Below, piece after piece: positions 11,032-22,328 of a stretch of 64,000 bases of DNA; within the stretch, counting starts at the first letter, position 1; every line of letters starts with the position of its first letter. The DNA is from Pseudopyrenochaeta lycopersici. Lineage: Eukaryota; Ascomycota; Dothideomycetes; Pleosporales; Pseudopyrenochaetaceae. Position numbers and translations under genes: made by a program. Below the pieces are notes generated by a model that saw only the letters and a list, made by a program, of their open reading frames with translations, was not told the DNA's origin and did no database searches. The DNA lies in contig NHZP01000086.1 of the NCBI GenBank assembly GCA_003313425.1, positions 1 through 64,000 on the forward strand, given 5' to 3'.

Positions 11032-12079
11032 CTAATCACGCTTCCATGCCTGTTTTACGAGTTCCGCGACACTCCTGGGTTTGACATCAGGGAAGATTTC
11101 GTTCAATGTACGAGCAGGCTTGAAATCCATAACCCCTTCAACAAACAAGACACCGAACGCGGACATCGCACTTCGCAACGTTTCTTTCGGGAAGGCGTCG
11201 TTCTCAATTTTATGGGCAGGAAGCTCCGTAGCTTGCCCACTCCTCAACGCATCCAAGGAATCATGCGTGACGTTGAACTTGACCCCCTTTACTTCCTCTG
11301 CGATCTGGAGAAATTGGTTCCAAGTTAACTTGTCCCCAATAATGTATGATTCAGGCTCCCACTTATCTAGGGTGAGGAGTTTCGCTACGAAGCGGCCGAC
11401 GTCAAAACTGTAGGTAAACGTGACCGGGACATCGCCAGATCCTGGAATGGCGGCTGCATTGTTCGCTATGTCAAGCACTGCAGGCATGGGAGACAGGTAT
11501 GACTTGACGTGAGGGGCAACATAGTAATCGAGAAGGTAACCGTTGATGATATACGTGTACTGCAACGAGCTCTTTTCGACGGAGCGCAAGATATCGTATT
11601 TCACCTTGAACCAGGGGAACCTTTCAGCTAGTCTGGCATGAATATGCATCAACAAATCTGCGCTATCACAAAGGGATGAACAGACTTACTCGGCGGAGTA
11701 TTTAGCGCCCCAGGTACTGGGAATGTACCTTTTGGTTGTGGTTGACTTTTCGGCAGCTTTGATGAGAGCCAGTTCTGGATCGAGTCCACTCTGAGTATCA
11801 AGCATTGAAATGACAGTGTCGACTTTATTCGATTCTAGGACACTCGCAATCGAATCAGGATCGCTATAATTGATAGCGACTACCCGCGTCCCCAGTTCTT
11901 TCTCTTGGGCGTCATCAGCCTATGGTGACATGTGAGCCTAGAAATTGAGATATGCTTATCGCTTGATTTACCTTCCGAGAAAGGACAATCACCTTGAAGC
12001 TGCCTGCTGCGACCAGCTCATCGACAATTACACGGCCAAGCTTGCCCGTTCCGCCAGCTACAGCAATGATAGACGACAT
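11032..12079 (-). CDS. NmrA-like / isoflavone-reductase-like NAD(P)-binding protein
   Basis: Three exons on the minus strand (12079-11972, 11919-11690, 11632-11032) join without frame breaks into about 312 residues, the usual size of this family. Introns are 52 and 57 nt with GTAAAT and GTAAGT donors. The N-terminus carries AGGTGKLG, the glycine-rich dinucleotide loop of a Rossmann fold. Downstream KRYIPSTWGAKY and FPWFKVKYDILR match the substrate-side segments of NmrA/PCBER-like proteins. Family members are atypical short-chain reductases or redox-sensing regulators; sequence alone does not decide which, and no substrate can be named. The gene is intact and lies inside an inverted repeat made of hydrolase upstream sequence. 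Confidence 0.85.
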
Positions 12080-12870
12080 TTTAATGGATTAAAATCAAGT
12101 ATGGAACAGCAGATGCTATTTTGGAGTTTTGAGGCTTTGTCACAAAAAATAGGTTTGTGTTGTTGCAATGGTCTACTGCAACGACTTTGATCGCTATTTA
12201 TCTTACGACAAGCTAATACAACGCGGAATTGCGGATGTTTTCTCCAGTTCTAAGCTAAGGAAAACATAAAAATGCTCGGCCTACGGATGAAAATAGCAAT
12301 GTCGTGCCAGGGCTGTAAGTGCAAGAGCCCCGTACTCAATACTGATCCATTCGATCCTCCGATTGATCAGCAAGATCTACTCGGCCAATACAAACTCGCG
12401 GAATGGACCAAATTAGAACAAACCTGATGGCATCTGCAAGCTTGCGTACTCGAGACCAACGTAGTACGGGGCAAAGCTTGGTAGTAGTAGGGATGTAGCC
12501 TTCGGGCCATCGGATCATCCGAACCCCTCTTCCGCTTGGCAATTCCCTCCGCCATGTCTCAGAGTGGACATCAATGCGCAAATGCAACTAGCTCCATTAA
12601 CACCTAGTTACGCGGGGACATAGCGCCGATGTTGAAGTGATTACCAATGCAGGAGCCAAGATAGCGCCTTGAACATGCTAGGCCCGTGCATGCAACCGTT
12701 TCCATCTCGAAAGAAAGATCACGTAACTGTGAGGCTTGTCTGGCAAGGGTCCGACAAAGGCTGCCTGGAGAGAATTATCAATTTCTGAAAAAGCCCATCC
12801 AATCAGTTGTGCTGCCAATACTATCACAGTCAATGGAGCTTCGGACCTTGGTGATGCAGTTGTCCATCAT
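12080..12870. other. Intergenic, nothing recognised
   Basis: This is the upstream region of the NmrA-like gene. Small overlapping frames on the minus strand (12336-12587) show no motif, and I would not call them genes. Confidence 0.35.
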
Positions 12871-12874
12871 TCAT

Positions 12875-13240
12875 CAGTTGCTCGGCCCTTTCCGGCCAAT
12901 TCATATTGTTTGTCAAGTGACTCATCTGTCGACTCGGAGTACCGAGCAGCGGGCTGTGGGATACACCTATGCCATAGAATGATGATAGTCATGCATTGGG
13001 GCGAATATTGGGGCTCTGGCGATCAAGCCTCTAGACTCTCTACTGGATTATCTCTGTGCCTTCAGGTAGGGGCTTTAGTCTGCGACTTATACCAGCAAGG
13101 GATATCGCCCGATCGTGGATGGTGGTATTTTAAAACGTCAGAGACCCATTGCTGTCTATCTAAAGCGATGGGCTGTGCATCGGATTAGAGAGAGGTTCAG
13201 CAATTGGTCTATGGTGGACCTGGTCTAGGATCTCGGAATA
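12875..13240 (+). repeat. Hydrolase upstream region, reference copy
   Basis: It is repeated in inverse orientation at 10255-10615 and, from about 13064 on, in direct orientation from 23443. It ends roughly 125 bp before the hydrolase start codon. Confidence 0.75.
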
Positions 13241-13266
13241 AGAGATTAGGATATATCAGGTGGACG

Positions 13267-13275
13267 TTTATAAAT
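13267..13275 (+). promoter_or_regulatory. TATA-like element of the HSL-type hydrolase gene
   Basis: TTTATAAAT lies about 90 bp upstream of the ATG at 13365, a plausible TATA position. In the second gene copy the same place reads TTTATGAAT, so the element is lost there. This is a motif match only. Confidence 0.4.
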
Positions 13276-13364
13276 GCCGTTTCCTTTTCCTCTATCTCTC
13301 TTAATTCCCGAACTTCATCCTCCCTGTACTGCTTCCATACATTCACAATTGATGTTTCCATACG

Positions 13365-14373
13365 ATGTCATTCACGCTAGACCCCGATATCCAAGCCATC
13401 CTCAAGCAGGGCTCCTCTGCAGCGCCGCACCCATCACCATTAGATCCACCCAAATTAAATGACATCGAAGGGCGGCGCTTCATGTTTGCCACCATGTTGA
13501 GTAAGATGTCACCCCCTCTGCCGAAGGACATAATAAGAAAGGACGTTGCGGTGGCTGGCAGCGATGGTTACCAAATCAATTGCCGTTTATACGAGAGAGC
13601 AGATTTGCGGAACGGAGGTCCTGGTGTTCTGTACCTTCATGGTGGAGGATACGTCGCTGGTGGTGGACTCGATGTGTACGATGGCATCGTGGGCACGATA
13701 GTGGCGCAGACGGGTGTACCATTCTTCGCGCCAGATTATCGCCTGGCACCCGAAGCGCAGTATCCTACCAATGTTGATGATGCGCATAGAGCACTGCTCT
13801 ATATGTTTCACCATGCCTCGGAGTTTGGTGTGGATACTGGAAGAATAGCAGTGATGGGAGACAGTGGCGGAGGTGGCCTTGCAGCAGCATTAGTGGCAGG
13901 TATGCCAGCCCGTAATACAACCCATATCGCTGACGCAGTGGTAGCATTATAATCTTGAGCATAGAGGGCCTCGAATTGCCAAGCAAATTCTCGTCTATCC
14001 TATGCTAGACGATCGAAACATCGATCCAGATCCATTGGTCAACGATATAGCTGCCTGGAAGGCAGAAGACAACCGCATCGGCTGGGATTCAATTCTGGGA
14101 TCCAGTCGGGGCACAGAGAGTGTTAGGCCATCTGCAGCACCAGCTAGGATGGAGAATGCTGCTGGCCTACCACCTACATTCATTGATGTTGGGGAGCTGG
14201 ACATCTTCCGCAATGAGTGCCTTGCATATGCTAAGATGCTCTTTCTGGCGGGCATCAGCTGCGAGCTGCACATCTATGCGGGTTGCATTCACGGCTTCGA
14301 AGTCATAGCACCTAAAGCAAATGTGTCGCAAAGAGCTTTGCAGAACAGATATCGAGCTATTGAGGCTATATGA
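13365..14373 (+). CDS. Alpha/beta hydrolase of the hormone-sensitive lipase group, intact
   Basis: Exon 1 (13365-13899) and exon 2 (13967-14373) join across a 67-nt intron (GTATGC donor, GCTGAC branch, ATAGAG acceptor) into about 313 residues, normal for HSL-type esterases. The oxyanion motif HGGGY starts at His92, and the nucleophile elbow GDSGGG places Ser167. Asp257 in DVGELD and His287 in CIHGFE complete the triad. There is no signal peptide, so a cytosolic esterase or lactonase-type role is likely; the substrate is unknown. Reading straight through the intron gives stops, which explains an apparently short frame. A Tc1 element begins 43 bp after the stop codon. A damaged second copy lies at 23754-24740. 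Confidence 0.87.
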
Positions 14374-14416
14374 GTGTTTAGTACCTAGCATGTCGCTTGG
14401 CAGCTTGGGACTACTA

Positions 14417-15766
14417 CAGTGACCCCGCAAAAGTTTCCGCCGCACTAGCGCGACGCGTTCCCTCACAACATCTCCTTCTCAACTTTCAAGTATCATAACT
14501 ATGCCACCACAACGCCAAATTTTACAAGAAATAGACCAAAATGCGCGCAGAGGCCCTAATTTAACAGTCCAGCAGCGAGATCAAATTATTGGGATGCTGC
14601 ATGGTGGTTCTACAGTTGCTCAAGTTGCTGACGCGTATGGCCGGAGTGAACGCGCTATACGCGACCTCAGGAAGAAATATCGCCAAACAGGCACAACTGC
14701 AGATAAACCTCGCAGCGGCCGACCACCTATACTATTGCTTCATCAAAAGAAGATCATCTATCGCAAAGCACGTGCGCAGCCAAAAATTGAGTACAAAGAG
14801 CTAGCTGAAGTGGCAGTGGTTGTGAATCCAGATGGCACCTCTTCAAAGCCGCCCAGCTCTAGCACACTATCCCGATACCTCAAAAGACAAGGCCTCACCA
14901 AATCTCCTTGTAAAAAGCGTCCTAAGCTCCATCGCGGGGATGCGTTGAGGCGCCTCAAGTTCTGCAAGGAGTACTCTCAATTCCCATGGCATCGGCGCAC
15001 GCTCAAGTTCTCTGACGAATGCTTAGTTCAGATGGGCTCAGGGCAAAACCAAGAGTGGGTTTTTCGAAATTCACAAGAGAAATGGAAGACAATAATGCTC
15101 CAAACCTATGGCTGCGGTAAAAAGGTGTCACAAATGGTATAGGGTTCAATATGGTTGGATGAACGTGGTTGTGCCCGGAGAAGTCCTCTAGTCATAATAG
15201 AGCGTGATTTCGATGCTCCAAAGTATGGGTACTCCGCCAAAAGTTACATTAAGGCCTTGACCAAAGGGCTTCTGCCATCTTGGCGTCGTTCTCAGCTATT
15301 TATGCAGGATAACGCGCGCATACACACAGCTGCAGCGACGCGTGAGTTCCTGCGCGAGCACCACATCACCACCATCAAATGGCCAGCATACTCACCTGAT
15401 CTCAACCCAATTGAGCACCTCTGGTGGTACCTGAAGAAGCGCATGTACAAATTCTATCCACAATATAACAATTACAGCCAAGCTATAGAAGAGTGGGATG
15501 GCTTTTGCAGTGCATTGAAAGAGTGCTGGCGGCGCATCCCAGCCAAGCTCATCAAGCGCCTCATCTTGAGTATGCGGCAACGAATTGCTGCATGTAAAAA
15601 GGCGCGAGGATGGCAAACCAAATATTGATCATCTATGCAACTTTTGGCCCAAAAAAAAACTAATTATATAATATTTTGGCTGAGATATATGGAGTTGAAG
15701 TTTGGTGTACATGTGCTTGAGAGGGTGGCTTGTGCGTGCGCGGCGGAAACTTTTGCGGGGTCACTG
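14417..15766 (+). mobile_element. Tc1-like transposon, copy 1
   Basis: The 1350-bp element is bounded by inverted repeats starting CAGTGACCCCGCAAAAG that match for about 27 bp, and flanked by TA at 14415-14416 and 15767-15768, the standard Tc1/mariner target duplication. It is nearly identical to the element at 44119-45470, but its transposase has a nonsense codon. Confidence 0.93.
14501..15628 (+). pseudogene. Tc1-like transposase with one nonsense codon
   Basis: The frame is the same as that of the intact 375-residue transposase at 44204-45331, but TAG at 15140-15142 replaces the TGG (Trp) of the other copy. The frame otherwise continues unbroken to 15628. The N-terminal helix-turn-helix and the catalytic motifs (FSDEC, MQDNARIH, DLNPIEHLW) are all retained. 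The G to A change corresponds to CCA to CTA on the other strand, compatible with repeat-induced mutation, though other differences between the copies do not follow that pattern. The element keeps both termini, so it could still be moved by the intact copy's enzyme. Confidence 0.92.
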
Positions 15767-15949
15767 TAAATCCAACACCGAAAAAAAGTTGGGGATCTCT
15801 AGCTGATGGGGAGAAATTCACAATCATGGACAAGAGCATTGTGGAAGCGGAGCGCAGGCAGAGAAAGCGGGCACCACCAGGACGACAAGTCCATGGTAGG
15901 TGCACGCTGACAAATACAGCGCTAGCCCCTTCGGAGAGTATCACGACGC

Positions 15950-16245
15950 TCCTACCAATGACCCCATCCGATCGTCTCACAACCTATCCAGTCTTCACAT
16001 ACAGTCATGCGGAACATGGTCGGCAACCCTCGGTCCGAGTCCTGCAATGCGTCCTTTCACTTCAGCACTCCGCGAGACGCTTGGCGCACACACGGAGTTC
16101 CGAGCATGGCGGTCCAGAGTCACATTAAAGTTACGTTCCACCGGCTAGAGTGGGGCCCAGCCTAGATGCGCCGCGCCTTGGCAATGCCAACATACTTTGG
16201 ACAAGGGTCGGCAGAATGGCCTAGCGGCCGACTTGGGGCCTGACC
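15950..16245 (+). repeat. Dispersed repeat, inverted copy at 25690-25990
   Basis: The stretch with CCGAGTCCTGCAATGC, CACTTCAGCACTCCGCGAGA and GATGCGCCGCGCC recurs in reverse orientation at 25690-25990. Short frames are present in both copies but no family is recognisable. Together with the 9350/25380 pair it suggests one larger repeat that has been broken up. Confidence 0.65.
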
Positions 16246-16589
16246 TGCCTAGGCACGCGGGCGCCAAAAGAGGTCGCACCGCAAAATGCCTTGGCGTCCC
16301 TCAACACACACACACAAATTACAATGGAGAGGAGGTCAATTGAGCATTTTTCAAGTAGATTGTAACAAGCTGGGTTGCTCACAAGGCGAGGCAGTATATT
16401 TAGCTATTTCTATCTTTTTTTGGTGTTGCAGCTGTCAAAACAGAGCGCTCTTGCGCGAGGTTACCAACCAGTCATTTGACCATCTATTGTAATGTAATCT
16501 CTCAGCCTATCTAGCATAGAATTAACATGGTTATTAATGAAGCTTTATCCTATCTTCTCCTAGCCCTCAAGAGCAAGCTCACGTGTATC

Positions 16590-16820
16590 TCTGTCAGATT
16601 CAAGGACTATTTGGCTTGATCTTTGATGAATTTTGATGATGAACGTGATTGATTGATTCTGTGTTCTCTCCCCTCCTTTCTATGACTGCTTTGCTTCCGG
16701 AGGTTCCGAAGGCCGTGGTATCGGTCCTTCTATTAATCGCCCTTTCCTGTGTAGTACTTCTGAGTTTATCTTTTATATCTAACAGGCCTTACAGCACTTG
16801 TGTAATCTGACAGAATCCCT
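16590..16820 (+). repeat. Dispersed repeat, inverted copy at 30112-30335
   Basis: The two copies share blocks such as GTGTTCTCTCCCCTCC, TTCCGGAGG and CTTTTATATCTAACAGGCC. Copy 1 abuts the truncated end of the hydrolase pseudogene, and copy 2 lies just beyond the GH3 fragment, so the repeat may mark breakpoints. A short frame with a hydrophobic stretch (VVSVLLLIALSCVVLLSL) occurs in it, but its status is unclear. Confidence 0.65.
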
Positions 16821-17855
16821 CTGCTACGATTTTTAACCTTACTTTATTACCAGCCATATGCCATTTAGTAGCCATGAATACTGAATCATCCTGTAGTGGA
16901 TCTACACTCCCAGCTAAGAACATCGCTGGTGGTAAATCTCTCAAACTTGCGTAAAGTGGCGAGTACTTAGCATTTTTCCGGTCTTGCGAATTTCTAGGGA
17001 ATGTAGCGTCCATCATTCCCATTAGTGACTTGCACCAACGAAGAAGATTCCCTTGATGAGTAAGAATAGACGGGGTATAAGTTAGGTCATAAATGCCATA
17101 GGAACAAATCAAGCCATCTAGTCTGTTCCTAATGTCGATTCCCTTGTCCCTTAGAGCTATTGCGGTCCAAACTGTGAGATGCCCGCCTGCACTTTCCCCG
17201 CCGAGAAATCGTAGTCGGCTGCCAAGTACACGAGAACCTTGTTCCGAAAGTACATATAATGCAGCATCAACACAATCATCTCCGCCTGCTGGCCATGGAT
17301 ATTCAGGCGCGAGTCGATAGCGAACAGATACAAGAATGAGTCGTAATTTATTCGCTAGAAAAGTAAGGTACTGGTCGCACGTGTCACTAGACCCAGCGAC
17401 AAAGCCACCTAGATCCAGAGTAAGTAAAAACCACGAATTAAGAGTTCAATCGAGGGACTTAAGGTACGAAAACCTGTTCGACTTTAAAGAAAAAGGCAAT
17501 TATGTGACGTACCGCCATGGAAATGCAGCCAAAGACCTTCAGGCTTGGCATTATCTGGAGCTATACAGCGAGATTGTATTTTATGATTGGCATGGCTTGA
17601 GGGAATTTCGACCACTCGTACAGTGGGATTAAACCACCGAGGATACGCTGCGTCCATTGCAGCACGAAATTCATCTACTTTGCTATAATCAAGAAAAGAT
17701 TTTTCGGCATTCGTAGCTGCCTCATAGAGCGTATTCTGTTCTTGTCGCAGAACAAGCTGTGAAGCTTGACATTTGTTAACTTTGATTTCCAAAAGTTGCT
17801 CCATCTCTACGTGGATGTGGTCTGATTCCGTTAGTATCTGTATCTCAGCAGGCAC
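16789..17855 (-). pseudogene. Second HSL-type alpha/beta hydrolase, C-terminus lost
   Basis: The minus strand encodes an N-terminal part from 17855 ending WLHFHGG. An intron of about 105 nt (about 17512-17408) restores HGGGFVAGSSD, and the frame continues through RYRLAPEYPWP to the nucleophile elbow GGESAGGHL and the LAGSVDPLQDDS segment with the acidic residue. Where the family has its catalytic His (GFH- or HGF-like), the frame reads EGFCQITQVL and stops, exactly where repeat sequence 16590-16820 begins. The C-terminal end was therefore replaced by the repeat and the triad is incomplete. It is clearly different from the 13-kb hydrolase. The start is uncertain; translation may begin further upstream. 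Confidence 0.68.
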
Positions 17856-18274
17856 CGTAGTACGATGCTTTTACTTAGCATTTACAAGTAGATCAAAACC
17901 AATCTCCGGAACAGTGCATTTGAGAAATTCCCCGTCTGTTTGATGGGCGGTCCAGTACCGGACATGAAGTGTGTTTCCCTAATTTGTAGCTTGAGCAGAA
18001 TGTTGCAATTGGGGGCCTCTTAGTGGAATGGGTCAATCAAAGCGTTCGGGACTACTAGGTACAGGGATACCCTTACGAAAATTGACGCGTTTCGTACGCC
18101 GATCATTCGGCTCACTCCATCGGATAAATCGGATAAGAGCGGCTGTTGCTGTTTTTCGGCTTTTTAACTCAACCCCAAAGTCCGAACTCGGATCAGAACA
18201 TACCTCCTTTAGGTACTTCAGCATATTCAACAGCTCTTATCGAACCGTCTTGTAATCTTTTACTTTTTATCAAA
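17856..18274. other. Intergenic, nothing recognised
   Basis: This lies between the hydrolase remnant and the Zn2Cys6 gene start. It carries no motifs beyond a possible promoter for the latter. Confidence 0.35.
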
Positions 18275-19134
18275 ATGCCGACCATATCCGATTCCACACC
18301 GGCACGTCGTTACAGGCGTGGTTACGTAGCTTGTGTCCCATGCCGGCTACAGAAGGTACGGTGCGTTATTGATACAGAGCCACCTTGTGCCAAATGCGAG
18401 CGGGAGCACCAGGAGTGCATTTTTGAAAGCTTGAAGCAAAAGCGGAAACGCCGGGTCCCGCCCCGATGGTTGCAACCGGCGCAGTATGCGTATGCAACCG
18501 AGCATGGAACCCAAGAAGAACAAAGACCGCAAATGAATGATGACGGGCCAGAAATGACCGATAGCCAGCGACAAGTGTCTGCTAACGATACGTCACCTGT
18601 CGAGGTTGTGAGTGATGCACAGCCATCACTACTAGAACAGACTTTGGGTCGAGATGGAACGAGAGAATCTCTCAATCGAGCCAGTGATGGCGAAGGCAGT
18701 CCAATAGAAAGACCATTTAGCACTTCCTCTCCTCCGATTCCCGCGGGATCCGGAAATAAACAATCGGTGTCAGACATCCTATCACCCACGGAGAACTCTG
18801 GATTTGTTACAAGCAAACAAAGACACGATTTCTACGTGGAGCCAAATTCCATTTGTACGACAGGGATGGCTTTCTGCGCAAGAAGCAATAAGTTATATAG
18901 ATGCGTTAGTCTGGTATCCTTTGCAGAACGAAGACTGAAGTTAATGTGAGACAGGTTTTATCGAAATTTCGCCCCATTTTGTCCCGCTATCACGATCAAT
19001 GAGCGTGAAGTTCGCAGATCACAGTATACTCTCATTGCACAAGCGCCAATGCTCTGTACCACGATTCTAATGATCGCTTCCCGTTATATTTCATTACCAG
19101 GACCTCCAGGCCTGACCCGTAGCTGTCTCATCCA
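18275..19134 (+). pseudogene. Zn2Cys6 transcription factor gene truncated by a hAT element
   Basis: The ATG at 18275 opens a protein with a binuclear zinc cluster (CVPCRLQKVRC...CAKCEREHQEC, six Cys in the right spacing) and a basic tail (KQKRKRRVPPRW). A low-complexity linker follows. Further on, pieces of the fungal regulator middle region are visible in shifted frames (QGWLSAQEAISYIDAL about 18858; MLCTTILMIASRYISLPGP about 19049), so introns or frameshifts lie between 18830 and 19050. The coding sequence stops being recognisable exactly at the hAT terminus (19135) and does not resume on the far side. The DNA-binding half could still be expressed as a short protein. Such proteins usually regulate nearby metabolic genes, but no target is evident. 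Confidence 0.78.
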
Positions 19135-21119
19135 CAGACCTGGACATCGTTCGTTTCCCCGAACGATCGTTTTGAACGATCGTTCATCGTCCGAACGACG
19201 TTTATGGCCAAGAACTGGTTCTTGTTCTATTGACTAGGTATTTACTATATAAACTGTGAAAATCTCGTAAATCTTAGCTATTCCTAATTCCTGTTTTAGG
19301 AAAGTTGTATAGGCAGCGCACAGGCTATACTATATATTATTAAGCCAAGCTCTCTTGAATAGGATTTCCTATCCTATTAACGCCTGTATATAAAAATTGC
19401 TTAGTTTATTTGAAGGAAAAATCAGAGCTCGCAATCGCTGCTAACTGTCGCTACAGTTCTAGTGTTGAGAAACGACTATTAGCCAGCTCCCCTACTGCCG
19501 AAGTACTCGAGAAGCTCAGCTGCGTCGCACTCGGTGTCAGCTGCTCGCTACCCTCCTCATCCTCCACTTCGCGGTTGCTCTTATCGTTGCCTAAGCCTGC
19601 TGGCGACCCTAGTGTAATAAGCCCTTGCGCATCCCAGTTTGCAAGCAGTTCGCTTGCCTCCATTACCTCTACACTCATACTTTGACGCCGCTTATCAAGG
19701 AGGATACCAGCAAGGGAGAAGGCCCTCTCTGGCTCGTCGCTCATAGGTGGGATAGAGAGGATATCAATCGCCATTCGGGCGAGGCGAGGATAACGGCCAC
19801 GAACCTCAGCGGAATGCCAGTACTTGATAGGATTAACACTGCGTACTCGCGGCTTACTTATCCACTCATCGTACTCATCTGCAGTCGTAGCAACAATAGG
19901 ATCATCCTCATCAATTGCAGCGGCGAGGTAGGTTCTTAGTGCGCCCAATATAGGTGGCTTTTTACTTAGTAATCTTGTTGATGTGGCTTCAAGTTCGCCT
20001 GGCAAGTCTTTATACTCGCGCTGCCACAGATCTCTCACTGATTGCTTCGCAGTCTTTAGCCAAGCTCTACCTGCTTGCTGCTTCCATTGCCGGTTAATAA
20101 AGTGCCACTTTCGGCGTGGGTCGAGTACAATGGCGGCTGCCAGTGCTGGCGAGCGATCCATAAGGCAATAGTACTCATCTGCCTTCGCCCATCCATGTTC
20201 GAGCAATGCGTGTATCCTCGTATCGCGACCAGCGTACTCAGCCTTAGCATCCTCAAGACGACTGAGGATACATTCAAGCGTAGGTAAGACGTAGCCAACT
20301 CCTACAAAATCGCCAGCGCTGGCGTCGCCTTGCAGAGCCATTGTTGCTTCAAAGAGTGGCTGGAGGAGGCCTTGAAAAGTTTGCAGTACGCCCCAATCGT
20401 CGTGTGTGAAGCGATTTTTAAATACCCACAATGACAGTGAGTCTTTGCCTTTTTGAACGCGCTTGCCGCTGCTAACTGCTATAGAGTAGCGGTTGCTCTC
20501 GTCGTCGATGAATGTGTCAACCTCAGCCATAAGTTCCACTGCGCGATCAATCATAAGATAAGTGCTGTTCCACCGCGTCTGCTGGTCCTGTACAAGCTCT
20601 AAGCGGTAAGGCTTTATAAGCTTTTTCTTGCGCTCACGCTCACAAACTTTCAGCCATCTCTCGTGCCTCTGAGGGCTCTTACGCACCCATTTTACAACAT
20701 TGTGAATCTTTCCAACAGGTCCTTGGCACTGCCAGAGCATTACTTCATCGCGAGAGTCCTTTAGTAGCTGGTTCTCGGCCTCATATATATCCTTTCGATC
20801 ACCAAACAAGAGGGATCTCGCTACCAAGTTGATGACATGGCCCATACAACGTAATCGCCGCTGGTGAGCCCATGAAGCCTCTGGAACGTTAAGAAGCTTT
20901 GCCAACGCGTCAATAGCTGTATCGTTGTTCCTAGCATTGTCAAGGACAAAGTAGCCAAGCTTGCCCACAATTCCATATGTCTTGGCAATTCGATATACGT
21001 CCTGGGCGATATTAACGCCCTCGTGAGAGTCGTAAAACGGTGAGAGGCCTAGTAGAAGCTTACAGTTGGTGCCCTCACGGTTAGCGAAGTGAGCAACTAC
21101 TCCATTAACTGCATGTAAG

Positions 21120-22328
21120 CAGGGATGCAGGTAATAATTATGTTATATTATGTAGTTATATTGTTAGATAACTACATAATACATAACTGTAACTGCCTCA
21201 GGCAGTTATGTTACCTAAGTTATACAGTTATATAACTCTACAGTAACTTTTGGTGTTGCTGGCCGCTGCATGGAGATGTGAGGTATCAAAGTTGCCAGGT
21301 TAGTCAAGGACGCTCGAGCCCATTCTAACCTGCAAAAGGGGCTAATTTACACATATTCCGTCTGTGCGCACGTCGCCTGCGGACTCTATGTCCCGTACGA
21401 CCCCTGAGGCCTGCCAAAAAGGTAACATCTGCACTCTGCCATCCACATCTTTTTGGCCCCTACCTGTATTTTCAAATACACTATAGGTAGCACCCAAAGA
21501 ACAACTAGGACTTCTCAACGAGCCCAAGAAGAAGCCAGTGACGAAGTCTCAACAATCTCCGAGCTTGATTCGCGCGACTTTGACGACTTAACGCTTGCCC
21601 GCAAGGACACGCACCACCAAGTCGGTATACCACAAAATGGCGCTGGAGAGCACGGGAGGTAGATAAACTTTAGATTGTATTAGATGAGCCTCCAGAAGGC
21701 AAACCACAGCGTGGTAACTCGAACCAAGAGATCTTTTACTGCAACCGGTGTAGAAAGGGACTTAGTAGTGCAACTGCCTTCCGCCTGCATCTCCGGACAA
21801 CTCATGGCCTGCATATTATATCGAATAAAGAACCAAAGGTAGAAGAGGAGTCGAATCGCCTCGCTGTTAGCTTTAACATCCAGCAACAGCGTGCCGAAAG
21901 CAAACGCGTATTCTCCGGAGCCAGGCATACAATAATATGGGAGCGACACCAACTTGGCGCTGAGGTTGTTGAACAGAGTGAGTGTTTGAAGAGCTGGATT
22001 AGATTAACAGCTAGGGACGGAGGGACAATGGCAGGTGATTTGGCTAGGGAGGTGCTGGTGGAGAGTAATGCAATGAGAGATGAAGCTAGCGTGGCCGTGT
22101 TGGTGCTAGAAGTCCTCCTAAGTCTCTCTACACTTCCTAATAAAGAAGATTATATAACTTTTAGTACGTATTTTGAGCTTTATGCACTCATCTCACTTTT
22201 TCGAAGGCTTACTAATCCAGTCTTGGCATTTTAGATAACTATATAACATAATATAACTGCCCTCGAGCGGTTATTATATAACTGGAACTGCCCTTCTAAT
22301 TATGTTATATAAGTTACCTACAAGCCTG
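21120..22328 (+). mobile_element. Nested non-autonomous hAT derivative with 8-bp target duplication
   Basis: The 1209-bp insert is flanked by CATGTAAG at 21112-21119 and 22329-22336. Its ends read CAGGGATGCAGGTAA (left) and CAGGCTTGTAGGTAA (right, reverse complement), an imperfect inverted repeat. AT-rich TATAACATAAT and AACTGCC motifs repeat inside both ends. It carries only fragments of a transposase gene on the plus strand, including a zinc finger (YCNRCRKGLSS...LRTTHG, about 21735-21810), so it must depend on another element's enzyme. Confidence 0.9.
21690..22010 (+). pseudogene. Remnant of hAT transposase N-terminus inside the nested element
   Basis: An open stretch without its own start reads FYCNRCRKGLSSATAFRL and continues with HLRTTHG, a C2H2/BED-type finger as found at the N-terminus of hAT transposases, and goes on to about SECLKSWIRL. 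No catalytic core follows; the element goes straight to its right-end region. A further upstream coding scrap may lie at 21453-21662. Confidence 0.6.

Noticed and set aside
13900..13966. Premature stop in the 13-kb hydrolase
   Set aside because: The stop lies inside a good 67-nt intron whose removal restores the frame and the normal protein length.
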